Part shown: piece after piece, positions 1 through 10,177 of the stretch
Position numbering within the stretch: position 1 is the first letter of the stretch
Layout of the letters: each line of letters begins with the position of its first letter
NCBI RefSeq assembly: GCF_011074885.1
Contig: NC_054688.1
Span: 1,054,001 to 1,118,000, forward strand
Direction of reading: 5' to 3'
Length of the DNA: 64,000 nucleotides
Source of the DNA: Brettanomyces bruxellensis
Taxonomy: Eukaryota > Ascomycota > Pichiomycetes > Pichiales > Pichiaceae
Made by a program: the position numbers and the translations under genes
The notes under the pieces: generated by a model
The model's database searches: none
Told to the model about the DNA's origin: nothing
Seen by the model: only the letters and a program-made list of their open reading frames with translations

Positions 1-729
1 ATTGCATAAAAACAATTATTCAACACTGGCTGTTGAAAATCATTGTAAAGAAGAATAAAAAAGACGGTGATAATAATATAAGATGCTTCTTTGTTAAAGT
101 TAGTGTTACCAGATTTATATAGTGTTTCGATATTTATTGTAGTATGTAATAAAGAGTATGTATAATGATAGACAGAAGGGAATATCTTCACTTTATATAG
201 ATGTAGTTCTCGTATTAATCAGATGATATAACAATACCATGTTCACTTACTTGAACTCCATTGTTCAAGAGCTTCATTATTTTGACATTCTTAAATTTGC
301 TGTAATATGTTAAAACAATGTTTACAAAATTGACAGTTGGCTCAATGATATTTAAAATGTATAAATAACGTAAAAATTAAAACGATTGGGGACTATTCTC
401 ACATTATAAAGTAGTTTATATAAAAAAACCGAATAAGAAGAAATAACTGTAAGAATGAACTCTTAAGATCTACGCTAGTATTGCTTTTAAACAACATTTC
501 AGGACTGCAATCCTTGAAGGCTTTAGTTATGGGCGTACGACACATTTTTTAAATTCCTGAAATACGGCAATATGTTAATAATAACAATATGTCCAAACTG
601 AGAAATTATGCTCACTTACACTTCACATTGACCATAATACAAAGTTCTAGTATACAGAAACACATAAATTTATTTATACCTTTTATTTTTCAATACAACA
701 AAAACCAAATATCTATCCATGACATCAAA
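1..729. other. AT-rich intergenic DNA downstream of ABP1
   Basis: I see no credible coding frame, tRNA or repeat here. The stretch is AT-rich and lies beyond the 3' end of ABP1, so it probably holds that gene's 3' end signals and the flank of a gene outside the window. Confidence 0.6.
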
Positions 730-2772
730 TCATTCCCTAAGTGAAACATAGTTTGCAGGGAAAAGCTTTCTCTCACCCTTGAACGTTCCTAACCACCAAT
801 CAGGATCCACCTTATCTATATTTTCAATCACATCCCCTTCTCTGAATGTCAGCTCGTTACTTTCAGCAGCATCGTAATCATACTCTGCAACTGCAGATGG
901 ACCAGATGCAGTTTCATTTGGAGTTTCTACAGGTGCCTCAGCTTCGGCAGTTGAATTTTCTTCAGGTTCAGGCTGAGCAGATTCATTGGATTCATCAAGT
1001 TTCACATAAGTAGCTGGGAAAAGCCCAGACTCTCCTTTTGCATTCGATCCCAGCCACCAATCCTTGTCAACCATCTCGATTCCAACAATCTTCTCTCCTT
1101 CTTTGAAGGAAATCTCGTTATCCTCATCCTTTTCATAATCGTACTCAGCAATTGCTGTATGTGCACCCTTATGGGTTTCAACAGCTGGCTCAGGAGCAGC
1201 CTCTGTAGATTCATTTTGTTGTTTAGGTGGTTCTTCAGGTGTTTCAGGTTTAGATCTTTGAGTTGTTTCAGATTCTTGAGGAATTTCAGGTTCAGCTCTT
1301 TGAGGAATTTCAGGTTCCTTAGGTTCCTGAAGTTCTTCAACCTCTTCAGGCTCATCCTTTGGAAGCTCACCCTTAATTGGCTCATGCTTCAAAGGAAGAA
1401 TAGGCTGTGCAGGTGCAGTACTCTTGAATTTATCAAACAACGACTGGGTTGGAGCCGGTTTCTCCTCGGGAGTCTTTTCCGAAATGCTCATTTTTTCAAA
1501 TTTACTCTTAACATCTGAGACTGGAGCAGGTGTCGGCTCTTCCTCAGCAGCATTAACAGGCTTTTCCGCTTTTGGTACCTCTCTAAACTTACCCTTCTTC
1601 TTAGCCCAAAGCTGGGCTGGCGTTAGACCACTTTCAGATCCGTAATCTTTGAGACCAGAAATCTTGTGGTCATCATCTCCGCCTGGCAAGTCAGAGTCGA
1701 AAGACTGCGGCCTTGCACCAAAAGCTGGAGTAACAACATTCTGCTGGAATCTCGACAAAACGGACTTTGAAGTCTTTGGCTTTGGCAAGGAACTTAAACC
1801 ACCTTCTAGATTTATTGTCAAACTTCCAACAGGAGTTGCAGCTGGCTTCTTAGACTCTTTGACAGGATGTGAAGATGTGACATCACGTGCCGGAATGCTC
1901 TTTTCAGGTAAAGAGGGCTTTGCCAATGGCTTGGAAACCGGTTCAAATGGAGCTTGAGTTGGCTTTAATGAAGCTTGCGATGGCTTTGGAGTGATTTTAG
2001 GAGTTGGCTTGAATGAAGGTTGTGTTGGCTTTGATGAAGCTTGAATTGGCCTTGGTGCAGCCTTAGGAGTTGGCTTTGGAGCAGCCTTCTTGCCCCTTAA
2101 AGCATCAATATCAACCTCGGTTCGCTTGTAGGCAGATGGAAGTTCAGTAAGTGGCTCTTTTTGGAGATCCCGAACTTCAATCTCACCCTCTCCACCCCAC
2201 TCATCGGCATCCGCTTCTTTAGCGGCTGGCTTTACAGGCTTTTGACTTGGAGAAGGAGCCTTAAAAGCGGCTGGACGTGTAGAGGAAGCTGAAGGTGTTG
2301 GAGAGGCCTTAGATGAAGGTCTAAACTTGGTAACTTTAGGCTTTGGAAGACTCTGGATTGAATATCTAGCACCGGAGGCCTTGCTCACCGTCTGTATAAT
2401 GTCATCAACATCAAGGTCATCAAAGTCACGTGCTGTAATGTCCACATGGTAGCTGAGAACCTTTCCAACATCTGCGAAATTGGTTGCATAGGAAATTCTG
2501 GACTTCAAGGGGGCAGAATCCGGACACCAACCGAGTAAAACGATCTTGTTGACATCCGAACCGTATGGACTGACTTTGAGAATACCGAATTGAACGGAAC
2601 CCTCCTCGAATTCGCTGACAAAATCTTTAATGTCGCCATCTGAAACAGAAGTTGGCTTCAAAGCAGAATCTTTCTGCGTGGTAAAAATGGCATATGCTTT
2701 ATCTCCTGAAACGACATCATTGTACGCCTTTTTGATCTCGCTGGCGTAAGAGGATAGATCTATTCTCTCCAT
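730..2772 (-). CDS. ABP1: Actin-binding protein Abp1 (ADF-H domain plus two SH3 domains)
   Basis: This 680-residue protein binds actin filaments at cortical endocytic patches and recruits partners through its SH3 domains. An ADF/cofilin-homology domain occupies about residues 1-135. A long Pro/Lys/Ser linker follows, with degenerate repeats such as QASLKPTQAPF and an acidic WGGEGEIEVRD segment near residue 190. Two SH3 domains close the protein at roughly residues 534-590 and 624-680. Both have the ALYDY-like start (AEYDYEKDEDNE, AEYDYDAAESNE), a DWWLG core and an LFPA.YV end. S. cerevisiae Abp1 is 592 residues with one SH3, so a tandem pair is a difference from that model. The ATG at 2770-2772 opens directly into the ADF-H fold (MERIDLSSYASEI). 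The gene is divergent from the next gene, 1.2 kb away. Confidence 0.95.
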   Translation of the reverse strand: MERIDLSSYASEIKKAYNDVVSGDKAYAIFTTQKDSALKPTSVSDGDIKDFVSEFEEGSVQFGILKVSPYGSDVNKIVLLGWCPDSAPLKSRISYATNFADVGKVLSYHVDITARDFDDLDVDDIIQTVSKASGARYSIQSLPKPKVTKFRPSSKASPTPSASSTRPAAFKAPSPSQKPVKPAAKEADADEWGGEGEIEVRDLQKEPLTELPSAYKRTEVDIDALRGKKAAPKPTPKAAPRPIQASSKPTQPSFKPTPKITPKPSQASLKPTQAPFEPVSKPLAKPSLPEKSIPARDVTSSHPVKESKKPAATPVGSLTINLEGGLSSLPKPKTSKSVLSRFQQNVVTPAFGARPQSFDSDLPGGDDDHKISGLKDYGSESGLTPAQLWAKKKGKFREVPKAEKPVNAAEEEPTPAPVSDVKSKFEKMSISEKTPEEKPAPTQSLFDKFKSTAPAQPILPLKHEPIKGELPKDEPEEVEELQEPKEPEIPQRAEPEIPQESETTQRSKPETPEEPPKQQNESTEAAPEPAVETHKGAHTAIAEYDYEKDEDNEISFKEGEKIVGIEMVDKDWWLGSNAKGESGLFPATYVKLDESNESAQPEPEENSTAEAEAPVETPNETASGPSAVAEYDYDAAESNELTFREGDVIENIDKVDPDWWLGTFKGERKLFPANYVSLRE

Positions 2773-3958
2773 GATTGCTGATTTTCAATTGATTTCCAGT
2801 TGAATAAATATATTTGTGTTGTCTATGTAATATATGAAAATAGAACACGTATTGAAAGGAGGACGAAGATGATCGTGGAGCAAAAAAAAAAAAAAAAATA
2901 AAGAAATCTAATCAATTTGAATTTAAATTTAGGAGTAACTGAATTATTAATTGATCGAGTCGAGGATGAGGTAAACAATAAATTTAGTGTATGGATGATG
3001 CAATTGGTGAGATCAAGTGGAGACTCGAGACGGGCCGCTAAAAAAATACTAGGGTGGGAAAATTCGGCATTTGCAACATGTGCAGAGAGAAAAAGGAGGA
3101 AGATGAATATGAATGAAAGCTCTAAAAAAACAAAACAGGTATAATAATAATAATAACATTATAAAAAAGTAATATACGTCCATTGCAGATAACATTTATT
3201 TCAGAAATATGCTCATACCGTTTCAATGTATGGGTCATCTGCCTTCCTTAAATACGGGGTAGATTCACGTATCTCGATAAAGCCAGAAGAAAAGTAGGCC
3301 CATGCGTGGCGCAGTGATCAGCAAGTCAAAAAAGAAAACCGCCGGGAAAAAATATACATGATCAACTTCATGCATACCGAATTCTGCATCACACATATTT
3401 TTAGACCCTAAAAATTTACCATTAGGGGTGAAATTTATGATCAGGGATTCAACTTTTTCATTTTTCATTTTTCGCATTATCTAGATTTACAGCGGAACAG
3501 AAGACTCCAAACGGTCAAACCGCTTTGGGAAACAAGTAATGTATGCCAGAACCTTGATAGTATTCAATGACAAACCGGATACAACTTCATGCAGAAGCAA
3601 TTCTCTATGCATGACCAAATCTTCGATTTATTCACTTGATTAGATTCTTGTTACATTCCCGAATAATATGCTGCCTCCAGTTACAAAAATCTTAGAGCAG
3701 ATACTTAATGGGTTTGCAATCATTTAAAAGGACTGCGATTTGATGATGAAATAATACTTTTGAGAATTGTGCACAGCAAGGTTGTCCAAAATCTTTCTCC
3801 CCACATAACTTAAAAATAGACAGCGAAAAATAAAAATAGTTTCTCAAAGAAATTGAAGACATAGAGACCCTAAACATCCCTGAAAGAATTACATTTAACC
3901 ATTTTGATTTGGACATACCGGCAATAACACTGAATTTGCATACAGGGCACCGGTAGTA
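2773..3958. other. Divergent intergenic region, ABP1 and Golgi-type membrane protein
   Basis: This 1.2 kb holds both upstream regions. An A17 tract at 2882-2898 lies just upstream of ABP1. Small open frames exist here (a 70-codon minus-strand frame at 3265-3477 and a frame at 2917-3144 that lacks an ATG), but none shows a recognisable domain or coding character. A tRNA A-box-like string near 3305 has no matching B box. Confidence 0.5.
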
Positions 3959-5119
3959 ATGCCCCAAAGTTCATCGGAGTACTACCCATCTCCAGAAGAG
4001 GAGCTTGATACAGATATATCCGATTTGGAAATTGAGGAAGCAGGTGTAGCATTCCCATATAATGACAAACCGATACCGAAGCAAGAGGAGAAATCCTTTA
4101 AGGAAAAATTTAGCGAGAACATCTGGTATAAGGCCAGAATAGGAGGTAAGTGCCTTCTTGTCAGCTCATGCTTGTTTGCTGTGATGGTTTTAGCATTTGA
4201 ATGCATTCTCTTTGCTCTTTTTGCCAGAAACTTGGACACAATGCGTGTGAATAAGCCAGAGGCCACCAATGCAATATGGAGGTCTGGCAAAAGAAATGCT
4301 GTTGCCACATACTTGGCCCTATATATCTACGCTGAAATATATCAAGTGCTTTACTCATTGCTTATTCTTTACACCAAAAGTGTGTACCATCTAGTCACAT
4401 ACAACATCTTTTTAGGTGCAATGGCCGTCTACTCTGGAATACAGTACTATGAGCTAAAAAACACGCTTTTATTCGATCTAACATACGACTCTTGGCAGAC
4501 CGCCTGCACAGCCTTCTCCGTAGTGGTGATCTGCTTGAGTTGTCTGGCCTGCTTAATCCAGCTTTTAAACGCAAGATACTTATGGAAGATTTTCATTAAA
4601 AGCACCGGAGAAAAGGTCGGAAACAAGTCATCCATGGTCCATGCAAACACAGCATTTAATTTAAACAGGAATGCAATAATACTTGGAGTCTTCTTTTTTC
4701 CTGCTTTTACCCTCCAGTTTGCTGTGATTGTTTTGCAAAGGAATGATCCCGAATTCATCATTACGATCGTGATATTAGCTTTGAGCTACTTTGTGCTTTT
4801 GCTTTCGGACTATTGTGCAGTCAGGGAGAAGCCTGCTGGCTTGCTTCTGGTTTTTCTTGCCTATTTGTGCGGTCTTGCATACCTCAGTTTTAAGCTTTAC
4901 CGTCTTTTCACCAGATACGTGTCAATACCGGGAAAACGGTCGCTTATAGCCTTTGACATATTTTGCATGGTTCTTCTTCTTTGGCTTCTGGTGCTACTTG
5001 CTGCTGTCTGGTACTATTTTGGTAACGGGATTAAGGAAATCTACAGCTCCAATTACCGGTTAACGAGGAAGGAAGCAGATACTTCAAAAACTTCAACAAC
5101 TTCTTTTAGTGACCTTTGA
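3959..5119 (+). CDS. Multispan membrane protein, resembles UPF0658 Golgi family
   Basis: This 386-residue protein has an acidic cytosolic-type N-terminus of about 60 residues (EEELDTDISDLEIEE). Seven or eight hydrophobic spans follow, including LLVSSCLFAVMVLAFECILFA, YLALYIYAEIYQVLYSLLI and IFCMVLLLWLLVLLAAVW. The tail is short and Ser/Thr-rich. The NRNAIILGVFFFPAFTLQF stretch and the overall topology recall the fungal UPF0658 Golgi membrane proteins. That assignment rests on general resemblance and no function is established. The start is a good ATG. The gene stands alone on its strand, with POL31 350 bp downstream in the same direction. Confidence 0.75.
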   Translation: MPQSSSEYYPSPEEELDTDISDLEIEEAGVAFPYNDKPIPKQEEKSFKEKFSENIWYKARIGGKCLLVSSCLFAVMVLAFECILFALFARNLDTMRVNKPEATNAIWRSGKRNAVATYLALYIYAEIYQVLYSLLILYTKSVYHLVTYNIFLGAMAVYSGIQYYELKNTLLFDLTYDSWQTACTAFSVVVICLSCLACLIQLLNARYLWKIFIKSTGEKVGNKSSMVHANTAFNLNRNAIILGVFFFPAFTLQFAVIVLQRNDPEFIITIVILALSYFVLLLSDYCAVREKPAGLLLVFLAYLCGLAYLSFKLYRLFTRYVSIPGKRSLIAFDIFCMVLLLWLLVLLAAVWYYFGNGIKEIYSSNYRLTRKEADTSKTSTTSFSDL

Positions 5120-5475
5120 AGAGGTATTTCACACTACCTTTATTTATGAAGCTGTGGAGAGAGAATTCTAAACCAGTTATATTTTATTCGCTTTTTCTTA
5201 CTTGTTTCACATTTGACGCTTTAGTTATGCTTAATAATTAATTACTACTACTACACTGTTATAAAAGTAACCAGTAGCAGTCTTGGATTTGTGAGGTGAA
5301 AATGTGCGCGTTATGAAAATTGTGATCTACGCGTCCGGAAATGAAAAAAAACAAAAAAAGATAATAGTCTGATTCTTAAACATAAAATAAGCATGAGCTC
5401 GGCTGTAAGCAACAGCTTAATGCATTCAGAAACATCAAGAAAAAACATCCTTGCTAATTGGAGAAGACGTTAGTT
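5120..5475. promoter_or_regulatory. POL31 upstream region
   Basis: These 356 bases separate two same-strand genes. The notable site is the MCB-type hexamer listed separately. A-rich tracts occur around 5343-5360. I see no coding frame. Confidence 0.5.
5329..5334. promoter_or_regulatory. MCB element (ACGCGT) upstream of POL31
   Basis: The palindrome ACGCGT lies 142 bp before the POL31 ATG. It is the core site of the G1/S factor MBF, which controls many replication genes in budding and fission yeasts. The position suits a promoter element. The hexamer also occurs by chance in coding sequence elsewhere in the window (for example in the cyclin and SLI15 genes), so site function is inference. Confidence 0.5.
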
Positions 5476-6948
5476 ATGACGACGGATATTCAAAATACAC
5501 AGAAGCGGGAGGTTTCAGATAAACCTGGACAGTTTGACAAGCAGGATGCATTTTTATTTCCGCAAGACAAAAAAACGTACAGACATCAATATCGGGAGAT
5601 ATACGAGGCGAGAGCGAAACAACTAAAGTCAAGAGTGATGAAGATGGCAAGTATGAAGTGGAAGGACGAAACAATCAACGGGCAGAAGGCGAAATATGTG
5701 AACAAATTGTTGGATGTCAAGAGTATGGTACCATCGTACGTGATTGGAACAGTTTTTATGGACATGAAGTATAAACCAAACATCTCGCAGGAAGTGACGG
5801 GAAACATTTATGCGGCACCTGAGCTTAAGGAAGATTCAGAGTACGATGAGCTTGAGAGGACAAGAATCCATTCGTATTCGGATCCAGCAACCGATCAAGT
5901 TATGCTAGAAGATGATTCAGGTCGTCTATTATTAGATGGTGAACTACTAGATAAAGTCGTGCTAATGACAGGAGTAGTTGTTGGAGCTTTAGGGATGATT
6001 GTGGATGCTGGTGTTTTTACAATAGTAGATGTTGTGTATCCAGAACCAGCAGCACAGATTCCTCGGTCTATAGAAGAGACTCCTGAGCAATTTGTGATGT
6101 ATTTATCGGGACTTCGAGTGAATCCATCTGGCAAACGTGCTCCGCTTGAAATATTGAAGGAGTTCATAATGGGCGAACTCGTAGACGAGGGGAATCTGGT
6201 AAGCCTTTTAAAAAGAACCACAAATCTAGTTATACTAGGTAGCTCGATGGAAGTAACCGCCAAATCACAGAAAGATCTTTCGGATAAGGACAAGTACAGA
6301 GCCAAGAATAAATCCAACTTCGACGCACAGTCTCTTGAAATCCTAGACAAATGGATTTCAGATCTGCTAATGTCCATACCAGTGAGTATAATGGCTGGAG
6401 AAACGGACCCGGCAGAAATCGAATACCCTAAAATGCCATTTCACAGGAGTCTTTTTCGGTTGTCGTCAGGTAGAAAGAACTTCGAGAGACTCACGAATCC
6501 ATCGTGGTTGCAGATCAATGGGGTTCGGATCTTGGCAACTTCCGGTGAGAATATTAACGACATGTTCAAGTACATGATTCCAAATATACACGTTGAAATC
6601 GGAAGCGGCATAGACAGCCCTGTCAGAAGAGAAGTCCTCTACGATTCGCGGTTGAAGCTTCTTCAATCCAACATTTTGTGGCAGAATATCGCACCAACAG
6701 CTCCAGATACGTTACCCTGCTATCCGTTTACTGGGACAGACCCATTCACTTTGAATGAGACTCCACATGTGTATGCAGTGGGCTGCCAGCCAAAATTTGA
6801 GACTACAAAGCTGAAAGTGGCCAGAAAGAACGGAGAGGATCTATCAGTGCGAATAATTTCGGTTCCTGATTTTGAGCAGACAGGACAGTGTGTTTTTATG
6901 AACACCAAAACACTAGAGTGCACATCAGTCAGGGTTGTATGCCAGTGA
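5476..6948 (+). CDS. POL31: DNA polymerase delta small (B) subunit Pol31
   Basis: Pol31 is the essential second subunit of DNA polymerase delta, bridging the catalytic subunit Pol3 to Pol32 in the nucleus. The 490-residue product matches the usual length (487 in S. cerevisiae). It carries family landmarks: MKYKPN, EIMLEDESGR-like VMLEDDSGR, the TGVVVGALGM OB-fold strand, LEILKEFIMG, the WQNIAPTAPDTLPCYPF block and a PHVYAVGCQP C-terminal segment of the inactive phosphoesterase domain. The open frame extends upstream to a TTG at 5458. The first ATG is at 5476, which I take as the start. An MCB site lies just upstream. It converges on MSM1 across a minisatellite. Confidence 0.95.
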   Translation: MTTDIQNTQKREVSDKPGQFDKQDAFLFPQDKKTYRHQYREIYEARAKQLKSRVMKMASMKWKDETINGQKAKYVNKLLDVKSMVPSYVIGTVFMDMKYKPNISQEVTGNIYAAPELKEDSEYDELERTRIHSYSDPATDQVMLEDDSGRLLLDGELLDKVVLMTGVVVGALGMIVDAGVFTIVDVVYPEPAAQIPRSIEETPEQFVMYLSGLRVNPSGKRAPLEILKEFIMGELVDEGNLVSLLKRTTNLVILGSSMEVTAKSQKDLSDKDKYRAKNKSNFDAQSLEILDKWISDLLMSIPVSIMAGETDPAEIEYPKMPFHRSLFRLSSGRKNFERLTNPSWLQINGVRILATSGENINDMFKYMIPNIHVEIGSGIDSPVRREVLYDSRLKLLQSNILWQNIAPTAPDTLPCYPFTGTDPFTLNETPHVYAVGCQPKFETTKLKVARKNGEDLSVRIISVPDFEQTGQCVFMNTKTLECTSVRVVCQ

Positions 6949-7011
6949 TAGTGACACAGAGGGCATGGTTAATGTGAATGAATACGTACGTGAATAATAA
7001 ATGAGGAGTAG

Positions 7012-7221
7012 ATGAATAGTGGATAGTGAACGAGGAGTAGATGAGTAGCAGATAGTAGATGAATAGTAATGAATAGTAATGAATAGTAATGAATAGTAAT
7101 GAATAGTAATGAATAGTAATGAATAATAATGAATAGTAATGAATAGTAATGAATAGTAATGAATAGTAATGAATAGTGGATAGTAATGAATAGTGGATAG
7201 TAATGAATAGTGGATGGTATT
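7012..7221. repeat. 10-bp minisatellite merging into a 17-bp repeat
   Basis: From 7061 to 7170 there are eleven tandem copies of the decamer gaatagtaat; one, at 7121, reads gaataataat. The array then changes to three copies of a 17-bp unit, gaatagtggatagtaat, ending near 7221 with a decayed last copy. Related decayed units extend upstream to about 7012. The array sits between the convergent 3' ends of POL31 and MSM1 and occupies most of that 339 bp gap. Confidence 0.95.
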
Positions 7222-7287
7222 GTGAGTAATAAATAAATATGAAATTCTATTGGTTATCCTACTATATACAGAAGCTATAATTCACAC

Positions 7288-8997
7288 TCATTTCCTCAAG
7301 TCTACCTTCACAATCGGAACAGACCCATGCTTCTTTATCTTCACATCCTTCGCGTAGTCGAGGTCTGCACCAATTCTCGCATATTTCAAACTTCTTCTAT
7401 CCTTGGAAACATGCAAAGTATCCAAGAGCTTCTTGGCATACAGTGGAGCAAAACACTGCAATAATATAAACACGCATCTCATGGAGTCAACAGCAGCAAA
7501 AACAATTAGTGTCCTTCTATTTAAATTGGCACTGTTCACGGCATCTGAGTTTGTAACTTTCTCCTTCAACTCCCAGGGCTTATACTTCTCAAATAGCATG
7601 TTTGCTCTCCGTGAGATATCCCAGATCTGCTCCAGTGCAGGCGGCATAATGAAATTAGACACATCTGCATCAATACTCGAGGGAAGCCCGTTTACTGTAT
7701 CAAATAAATCAGTCACATCCTTCTCTAAAGATTTGTCTGGCTCCATATGCTCCGATATACCCTTGAGAGACGACTTCTTAATGAGAGAGAGCGAGTTTTC
7801 GTAGTTAAAGGACTTCGAAAGACCTCTCATGACCATGTTGCAGAACTTGTCGATAAACTCGTTTCTAGTATCAAAAACTTTAACCTCCGAGTAGTCACAA
7901 TCAGAGGTGAGTGTCGCATTTCTCATCATGAATAAACGTAGGGCATCAGCGTCGTAATATGCCGAAATATCGACCGGATCAGCCACATTTCCCCTGCTTT
8001 TACTCATTTTTCGGCCATCCATGAGCCAATGGCCATGGACCACAATTCTTTTTGGCATTGGCAACTTTGCGGCCATAAGAAAGATGGGCCAATAGATGCA
8101 ATGGAATCTCGTGATGTCTTTACCGACCAAATGCGAGGCGGGTGTAAGGTTGTCGGTAACTTCTGGGTATCCGAGTGAGGTGATATAGTTGACAAGCGCA
8201 TCAAACCACACGTACATCTTTTGATCGTCGTTATTTGGCACTTTGATTCCCCATTCTAGACGAGATGAAGGTCTTGATATGCTCAAATCAGGCAGTTTTT
8301 CCGACGTGAGCTCGTGCATCACCTGGTCATAGTATTTTTGCGGTTGCACAAAGTCCGGATGACTGTTATAGAACTTAATTAAAGAGTCTTGGAACTCGCT
8401 GATCCTGAAAAAGTAGTTATCCTCACTTTGGAAGATCACTTCCGACCCCGTCTCTTTTGAAACCATCATCTTCTTGCCAGTTTTCCCATCTACAGCCTCC
8501 TCTATATCAGTGTCAGTATAAAAGGCCTCGTCCGAGATCGAATACCATCCACTATGCTGGCCTTCATATATACATCCTGTCTTCTGCACCACATTCCAAA
8601 AACTCGTGACTGCCTTAATGTGGTCTGGATCTGTCGTCCGAATAAATCTATCATATTCGATCTCACCAATCCGTGCCAAGTCTTTAAACTTTTGGGACAA
8701 ACCATCGCAAAATTGCTTTGGTGGTAGTCCTGCCTTCTGTGCAGCCAGCTGAACCTTCAAACCATGCTCATCAGTGCCGGTAGTGAAAAAAGTCTCCCTG
8801 TTATTGAATTTCATCCATCTATTCTGCACATCCGCAAGTGTCATCGAGTAAAAATGCCCTAAATGAGGTTTTGCGTTCACATAAAAGATCGGGGTGGTGA
8901 TGTAGTTGGCATTTTTCGAGAGACATCGCTTGATCGTTAAACTGCCTATAAATCTGGATGTTCGTGATACGAGCACTTCTTGGTGGTTGAACAGCAT
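7288..8997 (-). CDS. MSM1: Mitochondrial methionyl-tRNA synthetase
   Basis: This class I aminoacyl-tRNA synthetase charges mitochondrial tRNA-Met with methionine. The 569-residue protein has the HIGH-type signature KPHLGHFYS at residues 43-51 and the KMSKS loop GRKMSKSRGNV near residue 330. YITTPIFYVNAKPH and TGTDEHGLKVQ are typical of the family. The N-terminus (about 30 residues; Arg, Lys and Ser, few acids) looks like a mitochondrial presequence. The length fits the organellar form, which lacks the extensions of the cytosolic enzyme. The start is the ATG at 8995-8997. Confidence 0.96.
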   Translation of the reverse strand: MLFNHQEVLVSRTSRFIGSLTIKRCLSKNANYITTPIFYVNAKPHLGHFYSMTLADVQNRWMKFNNRETFFTTGTDEHGLKVQLAAQKAGLPPKQFCDGLSQKFKDLARIGEIEYDRFIRTTDPDHIKAVTSFWNVVQKTGCIYEGQHSGWYSISDEAFYTDTDIEEAVDGKTGKKMMVSKETGSEVIFQSEDNYFFRISEFQDSLIKFYNSHPDFVQPQKYYDQVMHELTSEKLPDLSISRPSSRLEWGIKVPNNDDQKMYVWFDALVNYITSLGYPEVTDNLTPASHLVGKDITRFHCIYWPIFLMAAKLPMPKRIVVHGHWLMDGRKMSKSRGNVADPVDISAYYDADALRLFMMRNATLTSDCDYSEVKVFDTRNEFIDKFCNMVMRGLSKSFNYENSLSLIKKSSLKGISEHMEPDKSLEKDVTDLFDTVNGLPSSIDADVSNFIMPPALEQIWDISRRANMLFEKYKPWELKEKVTNSDAVNSANLNRRTLIVFAAVDSMRCVFILLQCFAPLYAKKLLDTLHVSKDRRSLKYARIGADLDYAKDVKIKKHGSVPIVKVDLRK

Positions 8998-9504
8998 TTT
9001 TTGCGGTGAACGACTCTGTCAGAGATGAATTCTATCCAATCAGGGTCGTCTTTTCGACAGATGTGTGCATAAATTAGAGTATTTATATGCCTCTATGAGA
9101 ATAAGTGAAAATAGTAAAAACTGTATAATGGTTTACCCCAGAAAAGCGGCCGATCGAATGAAAAAAAAAATAAATAACATGAAAAAAGAGGGCTGTGATC
9201 GGCAATACTGAGAATACACGCACCGCTAACATTTCTACGAACTACTACATACATTACTACATACATTATACATACATTATACATACATTATACATACTTT
9301 ATACATACACTATACTCCAACTACAGCGATATTTTTACAGCATAAAATCTCCCTGCTACTGGTTACTCTGATTTAAAAAGTTGAATCCTTATAATAGCGC
9401 GTAGCTCTTCATTAAAAACCACCTATGTACATAAATAAAGCAAATAACCATTGATGGGCAGTCCATCGTGGTAATCTATCCTGAGGGCAATTTCATAACC
9501 CCAA
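8998..9504. other. Intergenic region, MSM1 promoter and MRPL44 3' flank
   Basis: This 507 bp region holds the MSM1 upstream sequence and the end of MRPL44. Its only distinct structure is the 11-bp repeat listed separately. No coding frame is supported. Confidence 0.5.
9246..9312. repeat. 11-bp tandem repeat (tacatacatta)
   Basis: About six copies of tacatacatta lie in tandem. One extra C follows the first copy, and the last two copies are diverged (tacatacttta, tacatacacta). It lies about 250 bp upstream of the MSM1 start. Confidence 0.9.
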
Positions 9505-9795
9505 TTATTGGGAAATCTCTTCCTTAAACTGTAGTGCCCTGGAATGCCTATCAAAAAGATGCGTGAAGTCATCCATTCCCATCTTCTTAGGATCTCCTTT
9601 CATTATCGTTTTATCCTTAAAAGTAACCTCAATGAGTGGTTTATTCTTGGATGATTTTGTTAGCACCTCCAAGTTCACATCACACGTCGAACGGAGCTTC
9701 GGCGGTATAAGGGAAAGCATAGTTCTAGCAGTTCTTGCCTCTGATCCAAAAGGATCGAATTTCACAATAATCTTGGTGAAGTACTTGGTGATCAT
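9505..9795 (-). CDS. MRPL44: Mitochondrial large-subunit ribosomal protein mL53 (MRPL44)
   Basis: This small protein of the mitochondrial 54S ribosomal subunit is 96 residues long (98 in S. cerevisiae). It begins MITKYFTKIIVKFDPFG, closely like the yeast protein, and ends in the conserved DRHSRALQFKEEI block. The open frame extends to a TTG at 9801, but the first ATG at 9795 gives the expected N-terminus. The S. cerevisiae gene has an intron. I see no need for one here, though a short upstream exon cannot be excluded. It is divergent from the MPD1-like gene. Confidence 0.88.
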   Translation of the reverse strand: MITKYFTKIIVKFDPFGSEARTARTMLSLIPPKLRSTCDVNLEVLTKSSKNKPLIEVTFKDKTIMKGDPKKMGMDDFTHLFDRHSRALQFKEEISQ

Positions 9796-10177
9796 CTTCA
9801 AAATATAGATTGTGGAAAGTCAAACAGCAGGGTGTAAAAGTGTTTGAATTTAGAATTCTAAACCAAACTGCACCTTAGCTTTGCAAAGTGGGAACTAGTT
9901 GAAATAGTTTAACGTGTGATAGCTGGATTGAGGACTAAAATTAGCCAATATGTTAGTGAATAAATTCACAAAAAGTGGAAGAGATGAGAAAGTACGAAGC
10001 GGGAAAAAAAATGAGTGCGACTAAAAAAAAAAAAAAGCTCCAGTTTCAATCTGCCAGCACATAATTCAGCATTGTTCCGTATCTATTCGATCTATTTTCA
10101 CTTTTCTAACCCACCAACTTCTTCCCCAAGGTATACCAAAACCTTATTTAAACGCGGGCAAGCAAATAATTTTGAAG
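9796..10177. promoter_or_regulatory. Divergent promoter, MRPL44 and MPD1-like gene
   Basis: This 382 bp region holds both upstream regions and an A-rich tract near 10024-10035. Both start codons are preceded by the string ttgaag. No coding frame is supported. Confidence 0.4.

Noticed and set aside
2917..3144. A 75-codon plus-strand frame upstream of ABP1
   Set aside because: It begins at a TTG, and its Lys/Arg-rich content follows from purine-rich DNA.
3265..3477. A 70-codon minus-strand frame with an ATG
   Set aside because: No signal peptide, domain or composition distinct from the surrounding intergenic DNA.
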